Part shown: positions 49,959 to 59,440 of the stretch, piece by piece
Layout: each line of letters opens with the position of its first letter
Numbering within the stretch: the first letter of the stretch is position 1
Assembly: GCF_011578285.1 (NCBI RefSeq)
Contig: NZ_CP049916.1
Location: 2,914,001 to 2,978,000, forward strand
Reading direction: 5' to 3'
DNA length: 64,000 nt
Source of the DNA: Acinetobacter lanii
GTDB lineage: Bacteria > Pseudomonadota > Gammaproteobacteria > Pseudomonadales > Moraxellaceae
Program-made: the position numbers and the translations under genes
Notes under the pieces: model-generated
What the model saw: the letters and a program-made list of their open reading frames with translations, nothing else
Told to the model about the DNA's origin: nothing
Databases searched by the model: none

Positions 49959-50034
49959 GGGTCGTTAGCTCAGCTGGTAGAGCAGCGGACTTTTAATCCG
50001 TTGGTCCCGCGTTCGAATCGCGGACGACCCACCA
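49959..50034 (+). tRNA. tRNA-Lys (anticodon TTT), copy 1
   Basis: 76 nt with the acceptor stem GGGTCGT/ACGACCC, anticodon loop CTTTTAA (anticodon 49992-49994) and T-loop GTTCGAATC. The terminal CCA is encoded. It reads AAA and AAG. Confidence 0.98.
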
Positions 50035-50055
50035 TTTTATTTGATACCCCTTGAT

Positions 50056-50131
50056 GGGTCGTTAGCTCAGCTGGTAGAGCAGCGGACTTTTAATCCGTTG
50101 GTCCCGCGTTCGAATCGCGGACGACCCACCA
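50056..50131 (+). tRNA. tRNA-Lys (anticodon TTT), copy 2
   Basis: Identical in sequence to copy 1, with a 21-nt spacer before it. CCA is encoded. Confidence 0.98.
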
Positions 50132-50218
50132 TCATTTCTAAAGTATCTACTTGCTTTAGAAGCGCTTCAAATTAAGCGGTTTTCATTGTTGCAATGATCA
50201 CAACTTAATGATCTGAAT

Positions 50219-50294
50219 GGGTCGTTAGCTCAGCTGGTAGAGCAGCGGACTTTTAATCCGTTGGTCCCGCGTTCGAATCGCGGACGACCCACCA
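50219..50294 (+). tRNA. tRNA-Lys (anticodon TTT), copy 3
   Basis: Identical to copies 1 and 2, 87 nt after copy 2. CCA is encoded. Confidence 0.98.
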
Positions 50295-50469
50295 TTCTCT
50301 TCAAATCAAAACCATCTCTCAAAAGCTTGTTTCTGTTCTCGCACATGAAAGCAAACTTACAAAAACTCTATTAAATTTCTTCAAGCCGTTACAGCTTTAT
50401 CTTTGCACTTGCCTAAATTTTGCTATACAAATGAACTTGTTTTGTTTAAATTTATTTTAAGCACATTCA

Positions 50470-50545
50470 GGGTTGTTAGCTCAGTTGGTAGAGCAGTAGA
50501 CTCTTAATCTATTGGTCGAGGGTTCGATCCCCTCACAACCCACCA
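50470..50545 (+). tRNA. tRNA-Lys (anticodon CTT)
   Basis: 76 nt, similar frame to the TTT copies (GGGTTGT acceptor, GAGCAG D-stem end), but the anticodon loop is CTCTTAA, i.e. anticodon CTT, reading AAG only. The acceptor, anticodon and T stems differ from the TTT copies with paired changes, so it is a functional divergent gene. CCA is encoded. Confidence 0.96.
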
Positions 50546-50610
50546 ACTTTAAATTATCAATATTTTTTATCTTCAAAGTAAATTCATTTACTACATTCAA
50601 GCAATTCAGA

Positions 50611-51234
50611 TTAGCTCATTCGAACCAGTGTATAAGCCTGCTCAGGAAAAGGGTTGCCCTCGGCAAAGAATTGTCTATTTTCAGGGGTAAAGTTGGCAAT
50701 CTTGTTTAAGTCCATGGTTAAGCTACCATCTTCGCCAACATTATAATAAAACTGAATGCCACTGCCTCGAATCAAAATCACTTGATTTAAATCATGATCA
50801 TAAACCCAAGCGTCTTCACGGTATTCATGACTTTTGGCATAGGTCACTTTCCCCATATGCACAAAAATACGGTGCGCTGAACCATCCGGCAATAAATTCA
50901 AAATAAATTCTGCAGTGCCCTTTTCACACTGTACAAAGGCATCTTGGCAATCAATCAAAACCCGATAACGCCCCACAATATTTTCGGCAGTTTTGGATAA
51001 TTTTAACTTGTGTGAGGTCGGTTTATTGGTTGGTGGTAAGCTGGCACGACCAGCAACATCGGTCAGCTTTTTCCCCTCTTCGCTCTGTTGCAGCTCAGGC
51101 TGTCTAAACTCTTCTGAATGTTTTTCTAAATCTTGAAATTTGTTGGCATGATCACACCCCGTGATCAGACTTAGACCTACGATAGCCGTCACAACGACCC
51201 ATGTTTTGATGCTGTATTTGTATAAATTGACCAT
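50611..51234 (-). CDS. Uncharacterised lipoprotein
   Basis: A 207-residue protein with a lipoprotein signal (hydrophobic helix, lipobox ITGC, Cys27). A charged linker (about 28-75) leads into a domain with two Cys near residue 96-103 (IDCQDAFVQC), then beta-rich segments (AEFILNLLPDGSAHRIFVHM, FYYNVGEDGSLTM). The GRYRVLIDC and LLPDGSA pattern recalls small beta-barrel lipoproteins of the NlpE type, but I would not assign a function. It is convergent with the tRNA cluster. Confidence 0.75.
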   Translation of the reverse strand: MVNLYKYSIKTWVVVTAIVGLSLITGCDHANKFQDLEKHSEEFRQPELQQSEEGKKLTDVAGRASLPPTNKPTSHKLKLSKTAENIVGRYRVLIDCQDAFVQCEKGTAEFILNLLPDGSAHRIFVHMGKVTYAKSHEYREDAWVYDHDLNQVILIRGSGIQFYYNVGEDGSLTMDLNKIANFTPENRQFFAEGNPFPEQAYTLVRMS

Positions 51235-51530
51235 CTTGTTTTGAACCTAGGTCTGAATATAATGCTTATCATCATGTGTTCAAAAATTATAACGTATGCT
51301 CTCTAGGGTAAACTACTCTAAAAAATTCGATGTGCCATGGATATTAATTTTATTTAGAGATATCATAGTTTTAAATATATAACTCTTCAGTTCAAATTAC
51401 ATTTATTTACTTTTTAGGGCAAGATTGGCTTTGAAATTTTTTTAATCATCTCCATAAAATATACATACATCCTTGATATGTTTAGAACTTCAAAAGATGT
51501 ACCCATTTTTCAGGTTTTAAGGAGACCTCA

Positions 51531-51791
51531 ATGGCCAATGTTGGTTTATATCGCTCAAATCGCCACAACATGATTGCAGGGGTTATGGGTGGTATTGCTG
51601 AACGTTTTGGTTGGAATGTGACATTACTTCGCATTATTTTCGTGATCGTTTCATGTATGAGTGCTGCCTTTCCCGGCATTTTAGTGTACTTGGTGCTTTG
51701 GTTGGTGATGCCTAAAAAACAAATCCAATATGATCCTTTATCAAGCTACCAAGCGCCGATCCGTACTGTGAATCAGGATCAATACCGTTAA
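51531..51791 (+). CDS. PspC-domain membrane protein
   Basis: An 86-residue protein. The PspC motif is clear: GLYRSNRHNMIAGVMGGIAE, then the R-I-F helix region ending LWLVMPKK at about residue 65. It has one transmembrane segment. In enterobacteria PspC helps sense envelope stress, but isolated small PspC proteins such as this one have no assigned role. AAGGAG lies about 10 nt before ATG, and an intrinsic terminator follows. Confidence 0.88.
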   Translation: MANVGLYRSNRHNMIAGVMGGIAERFGWNVTLLRIIFVIVSCMSAAFPGILVYLVLWLVMPKKQIQYDPLSSYQAPIRTVNQDQYR

Positions 51792-51852
51792 TTCATCTCA
51801 GACTCATTTAAAGCTCCACTGAGCTGAGTTAAAAAAACATCTCCGTTTTTAG

Positions 51853-51887
51853 CCACGATCTCTCCCCCAAGATTTCGTGGTTTTTTT
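51853..51887 (+). terminator. Intrinsic terminator of the PspC gene
   Basis: CCACGATCT pairs with AGATTTCGTGG (two bulged T) followed by seven T. Confidence 0.75.
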
Positions 51888-51914
51888 ATGTCTTAAATTT
51901 AGCCAGATGTATAC

Positions 51915-53027
51915 CTACTTTGCTGAGTCTGCGTGTTGCATCAGCTGTTGGTTCAATACTGCAATCATATCTGCACGGCTGATCATACCGACCAATGTCT
52001 GCTGATCGACCACGGGAATATAATTAAAAGACCGCTCTACAAAATACGGAATTAAATCCTGAATCGGCTGCATGGGTTTTACCGTAACCACTTGACGCAC
52101 CATAATGTCTTTGACCTGATGCTGCCAACTATTACGCATATCCGTAGCGCCTTTAAACCATTCCACCACCTCATACAGTGCCAGCGTGCCGACCAATGTA
52201 TTGTGATCATCCACCACAGGTAGGCTCATTAAGTTCATATTCTTGAATTTGTCTAAGGCGACCAAGATGTCATCTTGGGCATTCAGTCGAATCACATCTC
52301 GACTCATGATGTCCTGACAGGTGTAGGTCTGAATGGCACGAGCTTGCGCTTTTTCTTGCGCCTGCATAATCAGTTGTTGTAAATCGTACTCACTGATATC
52401 CAACAGTTGCGTTTGCTGTTCTAACACGTCTTGAATATCTTGCGGTTGAATACTGACTTTTTGGGTTGGCGTCGGGTCTGTGGTTCGGGTATTGATTTGT
52501 GCCCGTTGCGGATAAGGTTTCCCGCATATTCGGTGATATAGCATTGCTATCAGCAACAATAAAACCGAATTAAGCAATACAGGTGAAAATAAAAACTGAT
52601 AGCCCAATTGATGAATACTCTCCCCGCCGAGTACCGCAGTAATAGCAACCGCGCCACTCGGTGGGTGTAGAGAATCGGTGCTTAACATCAGCACAATCGC
52701 CAATGCCACAGCAACACTAAATGCCACGGTTAAATTGGGAATAAAGTGGTAACAACTGACCCCAATGAACGCCGCAATGGTATTACCCAGCACCACATTC
52801 CACGGTTGTGACAAGGGACTGGCCGGCACTGCAAATAACAGTACGGAGGAAGCACCCATAGGTGCGATATACCAGGTGTTGAGATCGCCTAAAATCCAGA
52901 AACTGATCAGGGAAGACAGCGCAAGTCCGAGCAATGCACCCAAACCACAGCGCAGTCTTTCTGTCCAAGACAACACTTTGAAATTGGGTTTAAGAATGTT
53001 GAGCCAGTCAGTCGTGGTATGCAACAC
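51915..53027 (-). CDS. HPP-family membrane protein with C-terminal CBS pair
   Basis: A 370-residue protein. The N-half (about 1-170) has four or five hydrophobic helices with the HPP signature STDSLHPPSGAVAI near residue 117-130. The C-half carries two CBS domains (about 240-300 and 305-365), containing SRDVIRLNAQDD and MVRQVVTVKPMQPIQDL. Plastid HPP proteins transport nitrite. CBS pairs bind adenosine nucleotides and usually regulate the attached channel. The transported ion is unknown here. Confidence 0.85.
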   Translation of the reverse strand: MLHTTTDWLNILKPNFKVLSWTERLRCGLGALLGLALSSLISFWILGDLNTWYIAPMGASSVLLFAVPASPLSQPWNVVLGNTIAAFIGVSCYHFIPNLTVAFSVAVALAIVLMLSTDSLHPPSGAVAITAVLGGESIHQLGYQFLFSPVLLNSVLLLLIAMLYHRICGKPYPQRAQINTRTTDPTPTQKVSIQPQDIQDVLEQQTQLLDISEYDLQQLIMQAQEKAQARAIQTYTCQDIMSRDVIRLNAQDDILVALDKFKNMNLMSLPVVDDHNTLVGTLALYEVVEWFKGATDMRNSWQHQVKDIMVRQVVTVKPMQPIQDLIPYFVERSFNYIPVVDQQTLVGMISRADMIAVLNQQLMQHADSAK

Positions 53028-53102
53028 AGAAGTGCCTGATGGTTATGTTAAGAAGCTCAAATTATAAAAGCTTTAACCCTCAAGCGGTATGTCTAATCTG
53101 AC

Positions 53103-53918
53103 TTAAGCTGCGCTTTGCTCAGCCTTAAAAATCTTGGGTTGCATCTCGATCAGTTCAATGTCGCCATAATAAGTAGCAAAAGCCACATCACTGGCATCTA
53201 TACCTGTGGCTATGCGAATCAGTGCATTGGGATTTGCCAGTCGTGTGGCATCAAACAACACCCAACCTCCATCTAAATACACTTCAAAAATCGCATGAAA
53301 ATCAGGTGCAAAGTTTTCAATATGGGCATAACCGACCACCATACGGGCAGGAATACCCAGCGCACGGCAAATGGCAATGCCCAAATGTGCAAAGTCACGA
53401 CACACACCTGCGCGCTGAATCAGCACATCTGACGCTAGCGTGTTTTCATCCGATGAGCCTGATTCATATTGGATCTGCATATAGATCCATTGTTCAATGG
53501 CTTTAATTCGTGCATAGCCTTTGGGCATATCCTCAAAAGTACGGGTTGCCATCCCGACTAATTTTTCTGAGTCACAATAGCGACTCGCCAATAAATAGGG
53601 CAAAACCTCATCGGGTAAATTTGCAATTTCTAGTTCTTTAAACTGACTTGGGTCGATACAGGCTTGCTTCTGAACAGTGGCTGTATAGTGCACTTTGAAT
53701 ACATCACACGGTTCAAGATTAAAACGCAGATGACGGTTTTGATGGGTCGCATCGGAAAACTCATGCCATGTGACCGATGGGTGAAATTCAAGGTGTTCAT
53801 TCAGAATAGATTGCTCAGGATGTGGCGCTGCCTGAATCTGGAATAGCATGTTGGTGCTTGCGTTAATTTTATACTGTAGTACACAATCAATCGTGTAGAG
53901 GTTCATGGCTTTACTCAT
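53103..53918 (-). CDS. Transglutaminase-like protein
   Basis: A 271-residue cytoplasmic protein. An N-terminal beta-rich domain is followed by a transglutaminase-like core with the Cys-His-Asp triad in GVCRDFAHLG, PDFHAIFEVYL and WVLFDATRL (about 171-235). Bacterial members of this group are thought to be cysteine peptidases or amide-bond enzymes rather than cross-linkers. Two ATGs (53918, 53906) are possible and neither has a strong ribosome binding site. It is convergent with nothing nearby and probably a single unit. Confidence 0.82.
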   Translation of the reverse strand: MSKAMNLYTIDCVLQYKINASTNMLFQIQAAPHPEQSILNEHLEFHPSVTWHEFSDATHQNRHLRFNLEPCDVFKVHYTATVQKQACIDPSQFKELEIANLPDEVLPYLLASRYCDSEKLVGMATRTFEDMPKGYARIKAIEQWIYMQIQYESGSSDENTLASDVLIQRAGVCRDFAHLGIAICRALGIPARMVVGYAHIENFAPDFHAIFEVYLDGGWVLFDATRLANPNALIRIATGIDASDVAFATYYGDIELIEMQPKIFKAEQSAA

Positions 53919-54139
53919 TTTTTAAATGATTATTCTGGGTAAAGATTGAAGCGATGCTGATCGCTGTTGTTTTTAATTACTCATTGAAGAATCATAAAGA
54001 TTATTGAAGTTGGAATACATGATTTTTATCGTTTTATAAGCAATTGATTGTAAGAAAAAATATAGGGGATTGAATGCAATCTCAATGACAAAACAGAGAC
54101 TGATGACCTCATCACCACCTCATTATTGGATAACTCAAC

Positions 54140-54439
54140 ATGAAATCGAAGAACAAAGAGGAATCACCCCAACTGTGTGAATGTTTAAATGAACTGCTCG
54201 TTCTTGAATTGTCACAAGGGAATCGAATTTCTCATTTTAACAATCAAGCCCATTGGCCCCATCCTGATACGCATTATGTTTTATTGATCAATGATCTAAG
54301 CACTGAGTTCAAAGACTTAAAATTTTCTCAGAATATTTCACATCAAATTTGCCGAGATGCTCATTACGGTTGGCATAATGAATGTGAATGCAGAATCCAC
54401 CATGATCTGCTCTGTGCAGGTTCTACCCAGCCTTTTTAA
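54140..54439 (+). CDS. Small Cys/His-rich protein of unknown function
   Basis: A 99-residue protein I do not recognise. Six cysteines (13, 15, 71, 82, 84, 92) and clustered histidines (75, 79, 87, 88) fall mostly in the last third, in a pattern that could bind a metal. There is no signal peptide. The ribosome binding site is weak (GGAT about 10 nt upstream), which lowers confidence. Codon use looks like that of its neighbours. It lies alone upstream of the glyQ promoter. Confidence 0.5.
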   Translation: MKSKNKEESPQLCECLNELLVLELSQGNRISHFNNQAHWPHPDTHYVLLINDLSTEFKDLKFSQNISHQICRDAHYGWHNECECRIHHDLLCAGSTQPF

Positions 54440-54476
54440 CAAAAAAAATTTAAGTGATGAAAAATAACGAGAGCCT

Positions 54477-54505
54477 TTGCCACTCCTCTGCAAAATCCTT
54501 ATACT
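54477..54505 (+). promoter_or_regulatory. Sigma-70 promoter of glyQS
   Basis: TTGCCA (54477-54482), exact 17-bp spacer, TATACT (54500-54505), about 36 nt before the glyQ start. Confidence 0.75.
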
Positions 54506-54541
54506 TAGAGCCAATTTTTAACTCATTTTAAGTGGATGACC

Positions 54542-55525
54542 ATGAGTCGCGCCATATCGCATATTGATACATTTCAAGGCTTAATTCTTGCCTTACAAAA
54601 CTACTGGGCTGAACAAGGTTGTGTAGTGTTACAACCTTACGATATGGAAATGGGTGCAGGGACCTTCCACACTGCAACTTTCCTACGTGCATTGGGGCCA
54701 GAAACCTGGAATGCGGCTTATGTTCAACCTTCACGTCGTCCGAAAGACGGTCGTTATGGCGAAAACCCAAACCGTCTACAACATTACTACCAATTCCAAG
54801 TGGTTTTGAAGCCAAACCCTGACAACATCCAACAGTTGTACCTCGACTCATTAAAAGCAATTGGTATTGATCCGCTTGTTCATGACATTCGTTTTGTCGA
54901 AGACAACTGGGAATCGCCAACACTCGGTGCTTGGGGTCTTGGTTGGGAAGTTTGGCTCAACGGCATGGAAGTGACTCAGTTCACGTACTTCCAACAAGTC
55001 GGTGGTGTTGAATGCTACCCTGTGACTGGCGAAATCACCTATGGTCTTGAGCGTCTTGCCATGTACTTGCAAGGTGTTGATTCTGTATATGATTTGGTTT
55101 GGACTAAGGGTCAGTTTGGTACTGTGACCTATGGCGACGTGTTCCATCAAAACGAAGTGGAACAATCGACGTATAACTTCGAATATGCCAACGTTGAAAA
55201 AATGTTTGAACTATTCGACTTCTATGAAGCTGAAGCGACACGTTTAATCGAAGCTGAACTTCCACTGCCTGCATACGAACAAGTCATCAAAGCATCACAC
55301 AGCTTTAACTTGTTAGATGCTCGTGGTGCAATCTCAGTAACTGAACGTCAGCGTTATATTTTACGTGTACGTACTTTGGCGCGTTCAATCGCAACCAGTT
55401 ATGTGGCAGCACGTGCGAAGCTCGGCTTTCCTATGGCAGAGCCTGCATTACGTGATGAAGTCCTTGCACAGTTAAAAGCACAAGTCGAAGCGGAAGCAAA
55501 AGCTGAATCTAAGGAGAGCAAATAA
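54542..55525 (+). CDS. glyQ: Glycine-tRNA ligase alpha subunit
   Basis: The catalytic-core subunit of bacterial (alpha2beta2) glycyl-tRNA synthetase. The 327 residues show the class II motifs, with [20 protein letters not shown] near the start and [20 protein letters not shown] in the middle. The second in-frame ATG (54542) has GGA at proper spacing and is preferred over ATG 54536. The stop overlaps the glyS start by one base (TAATG). Confidence 0.96.
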   Translation: MSRAISHIDTFQGLILALQNYWAEQGCVVLQPYDMEMGAGTFHTATFLRALGPETWNAAYVQPSRRPKDGRYGENPNRLQHYYQFQVVLKPNPDNIQQLYLDSLKAIGIDPLVHDIRFVEDNWESPTLGAWGLGWEVWLNGMEVTQFTYFQQVGGVECYPVTGEITYGLERLAMYLQGVDSVYDLVWTKGQFGTVTYGDVFHQNEVEQSTYNFEYANVEKMFELFDFYEAEATRLIEAELPLPAYEQVIKASHSFNLLDARGAISVTERQRYILRVRTLARSIATSYVAARAKLGFPMAEPALRDEVLAQLKAQVEAEAKAESKESK

Positions 55526-57594
55526 TGTCTAAACATACCGTTTTGTTCGAATTGGGTTGTGAAGAACTTCCACCAAAAAGCTTAAAAAAATTACGTGATG
55601 CTTTGCATGCTGAAACAGTAAAAGGCTTAAAAGATGCAGGCCTAGCGTTTGATTCTATCGAAGCCTATGCAGCACCACGTCGTCTTGCACTTAAAATCGT
55701 CAATGTTGATGGCGCACAAGCGGACACACAAAAACGTTTTGACGGCCCTGCAAAACAAGCAGCGTTTGATGCGGAAGGCAAACCAACCAAAGCTTTAGAA
55801 GGCTTTATGCGTGGTCAAGGCATCACGGTAGATCAAGTTTCGACTTTCCAAGCAGGTAAAGTTGAAAAAGTGTGCTACTTAAAAGATGTGAAAGGTCAAA
55901 GCCTTGATGTTTTACTTCCACAAATTTTACAAAATGCGTTGGACAATCTTCCAATTGCTAAACGTATGCGTTCTGCGGCAAGCCGTACTGAATTTGTACG
56001 TCCTGTGAAATGGGTTGTATTGTTAAAAGACAATGACGTGGTGGATGCAACCATTCAAGATCACAAAGCTGGCAATGTGACTTACGGTCACCGTTTCCAT
56101 GCACCTGAAGCGATTACTCTAGCGCATGCAGATGAATACCTTGCGAAGTTAAAAGCTGCGCACGTGGTTGCGTCTTTTGAAGAACGTCAAGCGATCATCG
56201 ACGGTCAAGTGAAAGCATTGGCGGATGAAGTAAATGCCATTGCGATTGTGCCTGCGGATCTTCGTAACGAAGTAACTGCATTGGTTGAATGGCCTGTTGC
56301 ACTTCGTGCTAGCTTTGAAGAACGCTTCCTTGCGGTTCCTCAAGAAGCATTGATTACGACGATGCAGGACAACCAAAAGTACTTCTGTTTAGTGAATAGC
56401 GACAATAAGCTTCAACCTTATTTCATTACCGTTTCAAATATTGAGTCGAAAGATCCAGCTCAAATTATTGAAGGCAATGAGAAAGTGGTTCGTCCACGTT
56501 TGTCGGATGCTGAATTCTTCTTCCTCCAAGACCAAAAACAACCGCTTGCTTCTCGTAAAGAGAAATTGGCGAACATGGTTTTCCAAGCAGAATTGGGTAC
56601 GCTTTGGAACAAATCGACACGTATTGCCAAACTCGCTGTTGCTTTAGCACCAATTACAGGTGCAAAAGCGGAAGATGCTGAAAAAGCGGCGCTTCTTGCA
56701 AAATGCGACTTAACCTCTGAACTTGTAGGTGAATTCCCAGAACTTCAAGGCATCGCGGGGACTTACTACGCACGTCTTGAAGGCGAAAATGATGAAGTTG
56801 CAGAAGCATTGGGTGAGCAGTACTTACCTAAATTCGCAGGTGACGTTTTACCAAAAACCAAAACAGGTACAACGATTGCCCTTGCAGACCGTTTAGATAC
56901 CCTCACAGGTATTTTCGGTATTGGTCAAGCGCCTACAGGTTCTAAAGACCCGTTTGCTCTACGTCGTTCTGCCATTGGTATCTTACGTCTCGTGACTGAA
57001 AACGAGCTTGATGTTTCGATTGAAGACCTGATCAAACTAGCACTCGCCGCTTATGGCGATGTATTGAAAGATCACGACAAGACTTTAAACGATGCTGTTG
57101 CATTCCTTGAAGGTCGTTACCGTGCGAAGTATGAAGACCAAGGCGTTGCGGTTGATGTGATTCAAGCTGTTCAGGCGTTGTCTCCAAAATCTCCTCTTGA
57201 TTTTGACAAACGTGTAAATGCAGTCAATCACTTCCGTGCATTGCCTGAAGCGGCTGCTCTTGCTGCTGCGAATAAGCGTGTTGCCAACATTCTTGCAAAA
57301 GAAGCTGAGCCTACAGGTGATGTGGTTGAAGCAAACTTGGTTGAAGATGCTGAAAAAGCATTGTTCGCTACGCTTGCGAAAATTACGCCTGAAGTTGAGC
57401 CATTATTTGCTGCGAAAGACTACACTGCTGCGTTGTCTAAGCTGGCTGCTTTACGTACGCCAGTGGATGCATTCTTTGAAGGCGTGATGGTGATGGCAGA
57501 AGATGCTGAGTTAAAAGCAAATCGTTTACGTATGCTTGCACAGCTTCGTGGCTTGTTTACGAAAGTCGCCGATATTTCGGTGTTACAGCACTAA
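55525..57594 (+). CDS. glyS: Glycine-tRNA ligase beta subunit
   Basis: The tRNA-binding subunit. The 689 residues match the family, with [16 protein letters not shown] at the start, the AAPRRLAL segment, an HD-like core and the C-terminal anticodon-binding region (ADISVLQH at the end). It is translationally coupled to glyQ by a one-base overlap. No terminator is visible after its stop. The AT-rich nucleotidyltransferase gene begins after a single base, so read-through transcription is expected. Confidence 0.97.
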   Translation: MSKHTVLFELGCEELPPKSLKKLRDALHAETVKGLKDAGLAFDSIEAYAAPRRLALKIVNVDGAQADTQKRFDGPAKQAAFDAEGKPTKALEGFMRGQGITVDQVSTFQAGKVEKVCYLKDVKGQSLDVLLPQILQNALDNLPIAKRMRSAASRTEFVRPVKWVVLLKDNDVVDATIQDHKAGNVTYGHRFHAPEAITLAHADEYLAKLKAAHVVASFEERQAIIDGQVKALADEVNAIAIVPADLRNEVTALVEWPVALRASFEERFLAVPQEALITTMQDNQKYFCLVNSDNKLQPYFITVSNIESKDPAQIIEGNEKVVRPRLSDAEFFFLQDQKQPLASRKEKLANMVFQAELGTLWNKSTRIAKLAVALAPITGAKAEDAEKAALLAKCDLTSELVGEFPELQGIAGTYYARLEGENDEVAEALGEQYLPKFAGDVLPKTKTGTTIALADRLDTLTGIFGIGQAPTGSKDPFALRRSAIGILRLVTENELDVSIEDLIKLALAAYGDVLKDHDKTLNDAVAFLEGRYRAKYEDQGVAVDVIQAVQALSPKSPLDFDKRVNAVNHFRALPEAAALAAANKRVANILAKEAEPTGDVVEANLVEDAEKALFATLAKITPEVEPLFAAKDYTAALSKLAALRTPVDAFFEGVMVMAEDAELKANRLRMLAQLRGLFTKVADISVLQH

Positions 57595-57595
57595 T

Positions 57596-58183
57596 ATGAC
57601 CATCTATAGCAATTCTCCAATTGCTCTAGCAATTTTCGAGCTCTTTTCAGAGCTCGAAAATTGGATCCTAGAAAATCATTCTGATTTACCTAATGGTGCA
57701 GTCAAAGCATTTATTTTCGGTGGATGTGCTTTTCACATTCATACAAATGCTCGTGGCAGTAATGATATAGATGCTGAGATTCAAGCCATTAAACAGTTGC
57801 GTAAAGAAGATATATTGTTATTTTTAGAGAATAATGATGTTGAATATATTGATAATAATAACCTTGAAACAAGTCTCGAATTTGACAGTGGGTTCAATAC
57901 GAGTTTGGCATCTATTGACCCTGACTATGATGAACGAATAATTCCTCTCGTTACACAGCATGTCGTTGAAGTTTATTTAGTCTCTGGGCTAGATTTAGCC
58001 GTTTCTAAGTTAGCTCGTCTATCAGACCGTGATATAGAGGACATTAAAGAGCTATTTGTTAGAAATAAATTCACTCTTGAAGAATTTGAAAAATCAGCTA
58101 ATAATGCTATGGATTACTATGCAACTCCGCAACAGTTAGAATCTAACATCAGACATATGATTTCGATCTTGTCAGAATTCTGA
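57596..58183 (+). CDS. DUF6036-type nucleotidyltransferase (AbiEii/MenT-like fold)
   Basis: A 195-residue protein with the nucleotidyltransferase signature: FIFGGCAFHIHT then RGSNDIDAEIQ (about 38-61), where GG and Asp-x-Asp would bind nucleotide and metal. A later segment, SGLDLAVSKLARLSDRDIED (near 140-160), matches the DUF6036/AbiEii C-terminal pattern. Enzymes of this fold act as type IV or tRNA-modifying toxins, or as housekeeping transferases. The start is ATG 57596, one base after the glyS stop, with no clear ribosome binding site. It is more AT-rich than glyS and uses rare ATA and AGA codons, suggesting transfer. The partner gene follows 10 nt later. Confidence 0.75.
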   Translation: MTIYSNSPIALAIFELFSELENWILENHSDLPNGAVKAFIFGGCAFHIHTNARGSNDIDAEIQAIKQLRKEDILLFLENNDVEYIDNNNLETSLEFDSGFNTSLASIDPDYDERIIPLVTQHVVEVYLVSGLDLAVSKLARLSDRDIEDIKELFVRNKFTLEEFEKSANNAMDYYATPQQLESNIRHMISILSEF

Positions 58184-58193
58184 GAGTAATTGT

Positions 58194-58580
58194 ATGGATC
58201 AATTAGAATTTGAAAATGCTTTGAAAAAACTATTAAAACAGCCTTTAACCTCTGCAACATTTGAGGAGGTTAGACCTGTGGCTGAAGCATTATTATATTC
58301 AGAATTTCTGCCATCTCTTACAACACATCTAAATAACTTAGAAAAACGTCGTCTTGTTTTTCTGCTAGAAAAGTTTAGACGCTATTCTTGTTCTAGCGTA
58401 TTTAGAAGACAACAACTCAAATCCTTTTCGCAGTCTATGAAGGTTGAGCAGACTTATCGAAATCACAATGTCAGAAGATTAGTTGACCCATTAGCTAAAC
58501 AATATGGATTAAATGAAGATTTGAATCACCTAAAACCTCAGTTACTTAGTTTACAAACAAGACATTATTCTCGCGTTTAA
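58194..58580 (+). CDS. Unrecognised basic partner of the nucleotidyltransferase
   Basis: A 128-residue, mostly helical-looking protein that I do not recognise. The N-half is mixed (FENALKKLLKQ, VAEALLYSEFLPSLTTHL). The middle (residues 50-90) is rich in Arg/Lys (EKRRLVFLLEKFRRY, RRQQLKSF), and so is the end. GAGAG precedes the ATG, and the gene starts 10 nt after the nucleotidyltransferase stop, so the two are co-translated. It shares the low GC. By position and size it could be an antitoxin, a substrate adaptor or an RNA-binding partner. No evidence decides. Confidence 0.6.
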   Translation: MDQLEFENALKKLLKQPLTSATFEEVRPVAEALLYSEFLPSLTTHLNNLEKRRLVFLLEKFRRYSCSSVFRRQQLKSFSQSMKVEQTYRNHNVRRLVDPLAKQYGLNEDLNHLKPQLLSLQTRHYSRV

Positions 58581-58997
58581 ATAAATCCACTGAGTCTTTT
58601 AAATAAGATTATTCCCTTAATCTTCCAAAATACTAAATATTTATACGTATTTAACACAGTTAAGAGTTCCATCTACCCGCTATACACTCATCTAAATTCT
58701 AAAATTGCTCTATATCAAATATAGCAAATCAAAATTAGACTAATTTAACAATCTTTAAAAAACCATTGCATAAATATCCTAAACTGTAATCTTAAACCTT
58801 TAGCAAATTTTAATATTCACTTACCCACAATAAAGAAGTAAACAATTTCTAAAATATTATTTGGTTAAGCCTCCTTTAAATAAACCGATAATTTCTTAAC
58901 TTTAGGCGATTCACCAAAACTCTACCATCTAGCTATAGGCAATCTTGTTTCAAATTCATATACTTAAAATTCAAGTTCATCTAACTGTACATATGTT
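58581..58997. other. Very AT-rich region after the nucleotidyltransferase module
   Basis: About 420 bp with no open frame and no clear terminator hairpin. The base composition is lower in GC than the rest of the window, so it is probably part of the same acquired segment. It must contain the promoter of the lipoprotein at 58998. Confidence 0.45.
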
Positions 58998-59396
58998 ATG
59001 AAATTACAAACCCTCATCATCTCTGCTGTAACCGCTCTCACTCTCTCTGCTTGCGCTACAACTCCCAAAACCCTTCCATCAGGCGAACCTGCAACCGCAT
59101 TTGTAATTGAACAACACAAAAACCTAGATGTCGAACCTGTAACCAAGCACAACCTTGCTCGCTTAATTAAGCAAAGCAACAACTGTGTCATCGACTTCAC
59201 AGGAAATTTCGACTCAGGTAAAGCCACTGAATACTGGATTTTTAAGGGTGATCAACTGATTTCTGCTTACACCAACTTAGACACCCAAGCAGACGATCAA
59301 CAAGTGATCTTCGATTTAAACGATCCAGAAAAGCAAGAAAACTTTAAATCACTGAAAAGCAATTTCTCTAAAAAGAACCTTGCGAAATGTGATTAA
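58998..59396 (+). CDS. Small uncharacterised lipoprotein
   Basis: A 132-residue protein with a lipoprotein signal ending in LSAC (Cys19). The mature part has one Cys pair candidate (NNCVIDF and the terminal AKCD) and a short beta-rich domain (TEYWIFKGDQLISAYTNL). I do not recognise a family. It should be attached to a membrane, facing the periplasm. A hairpin with an 11-bp stem follows its stop. Confidence 0.72.
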   Translation: MKLQTLIISAVTALTLSACATTPKTLPSGEPATAFVIEQHKNLDVEPVTKHNLARLIKQSNNCVIDFTGNFDSGKATEYWIFKGDQLISAYTNLDTQADDQQVIFDLNDPEKQENFKSLKSNFSKKNLAKCD

Positions 59397-59413
59397 TCCA
59401 AGCTAAAGCCCCA

Positions 59414-59440
59414 CTAGAAAGTCCACATTGGGCTTTCTAG
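59414..59440 (+). terminator. Hairpin after the small lipoprotein gene
   Basis: An 11-bp stem CTAGAAAGTCC/GGGCTTTCTAG (one G-T pair) around a 5-nt loop. There is no T-run, so termination may be weak or need a factor. Confidence 0.5.

Noticed and set aside
49848..50054. 68-residue frame over the first tRNA-Lys
   Set aside because: It runs through a tRNA gene and its promoter.
49959..50294. Repeat array that could suggest CRISPR
   Set aside because: The repeats are complete, identical tRNA-Lys genes with CCA ends and unequal spacers.
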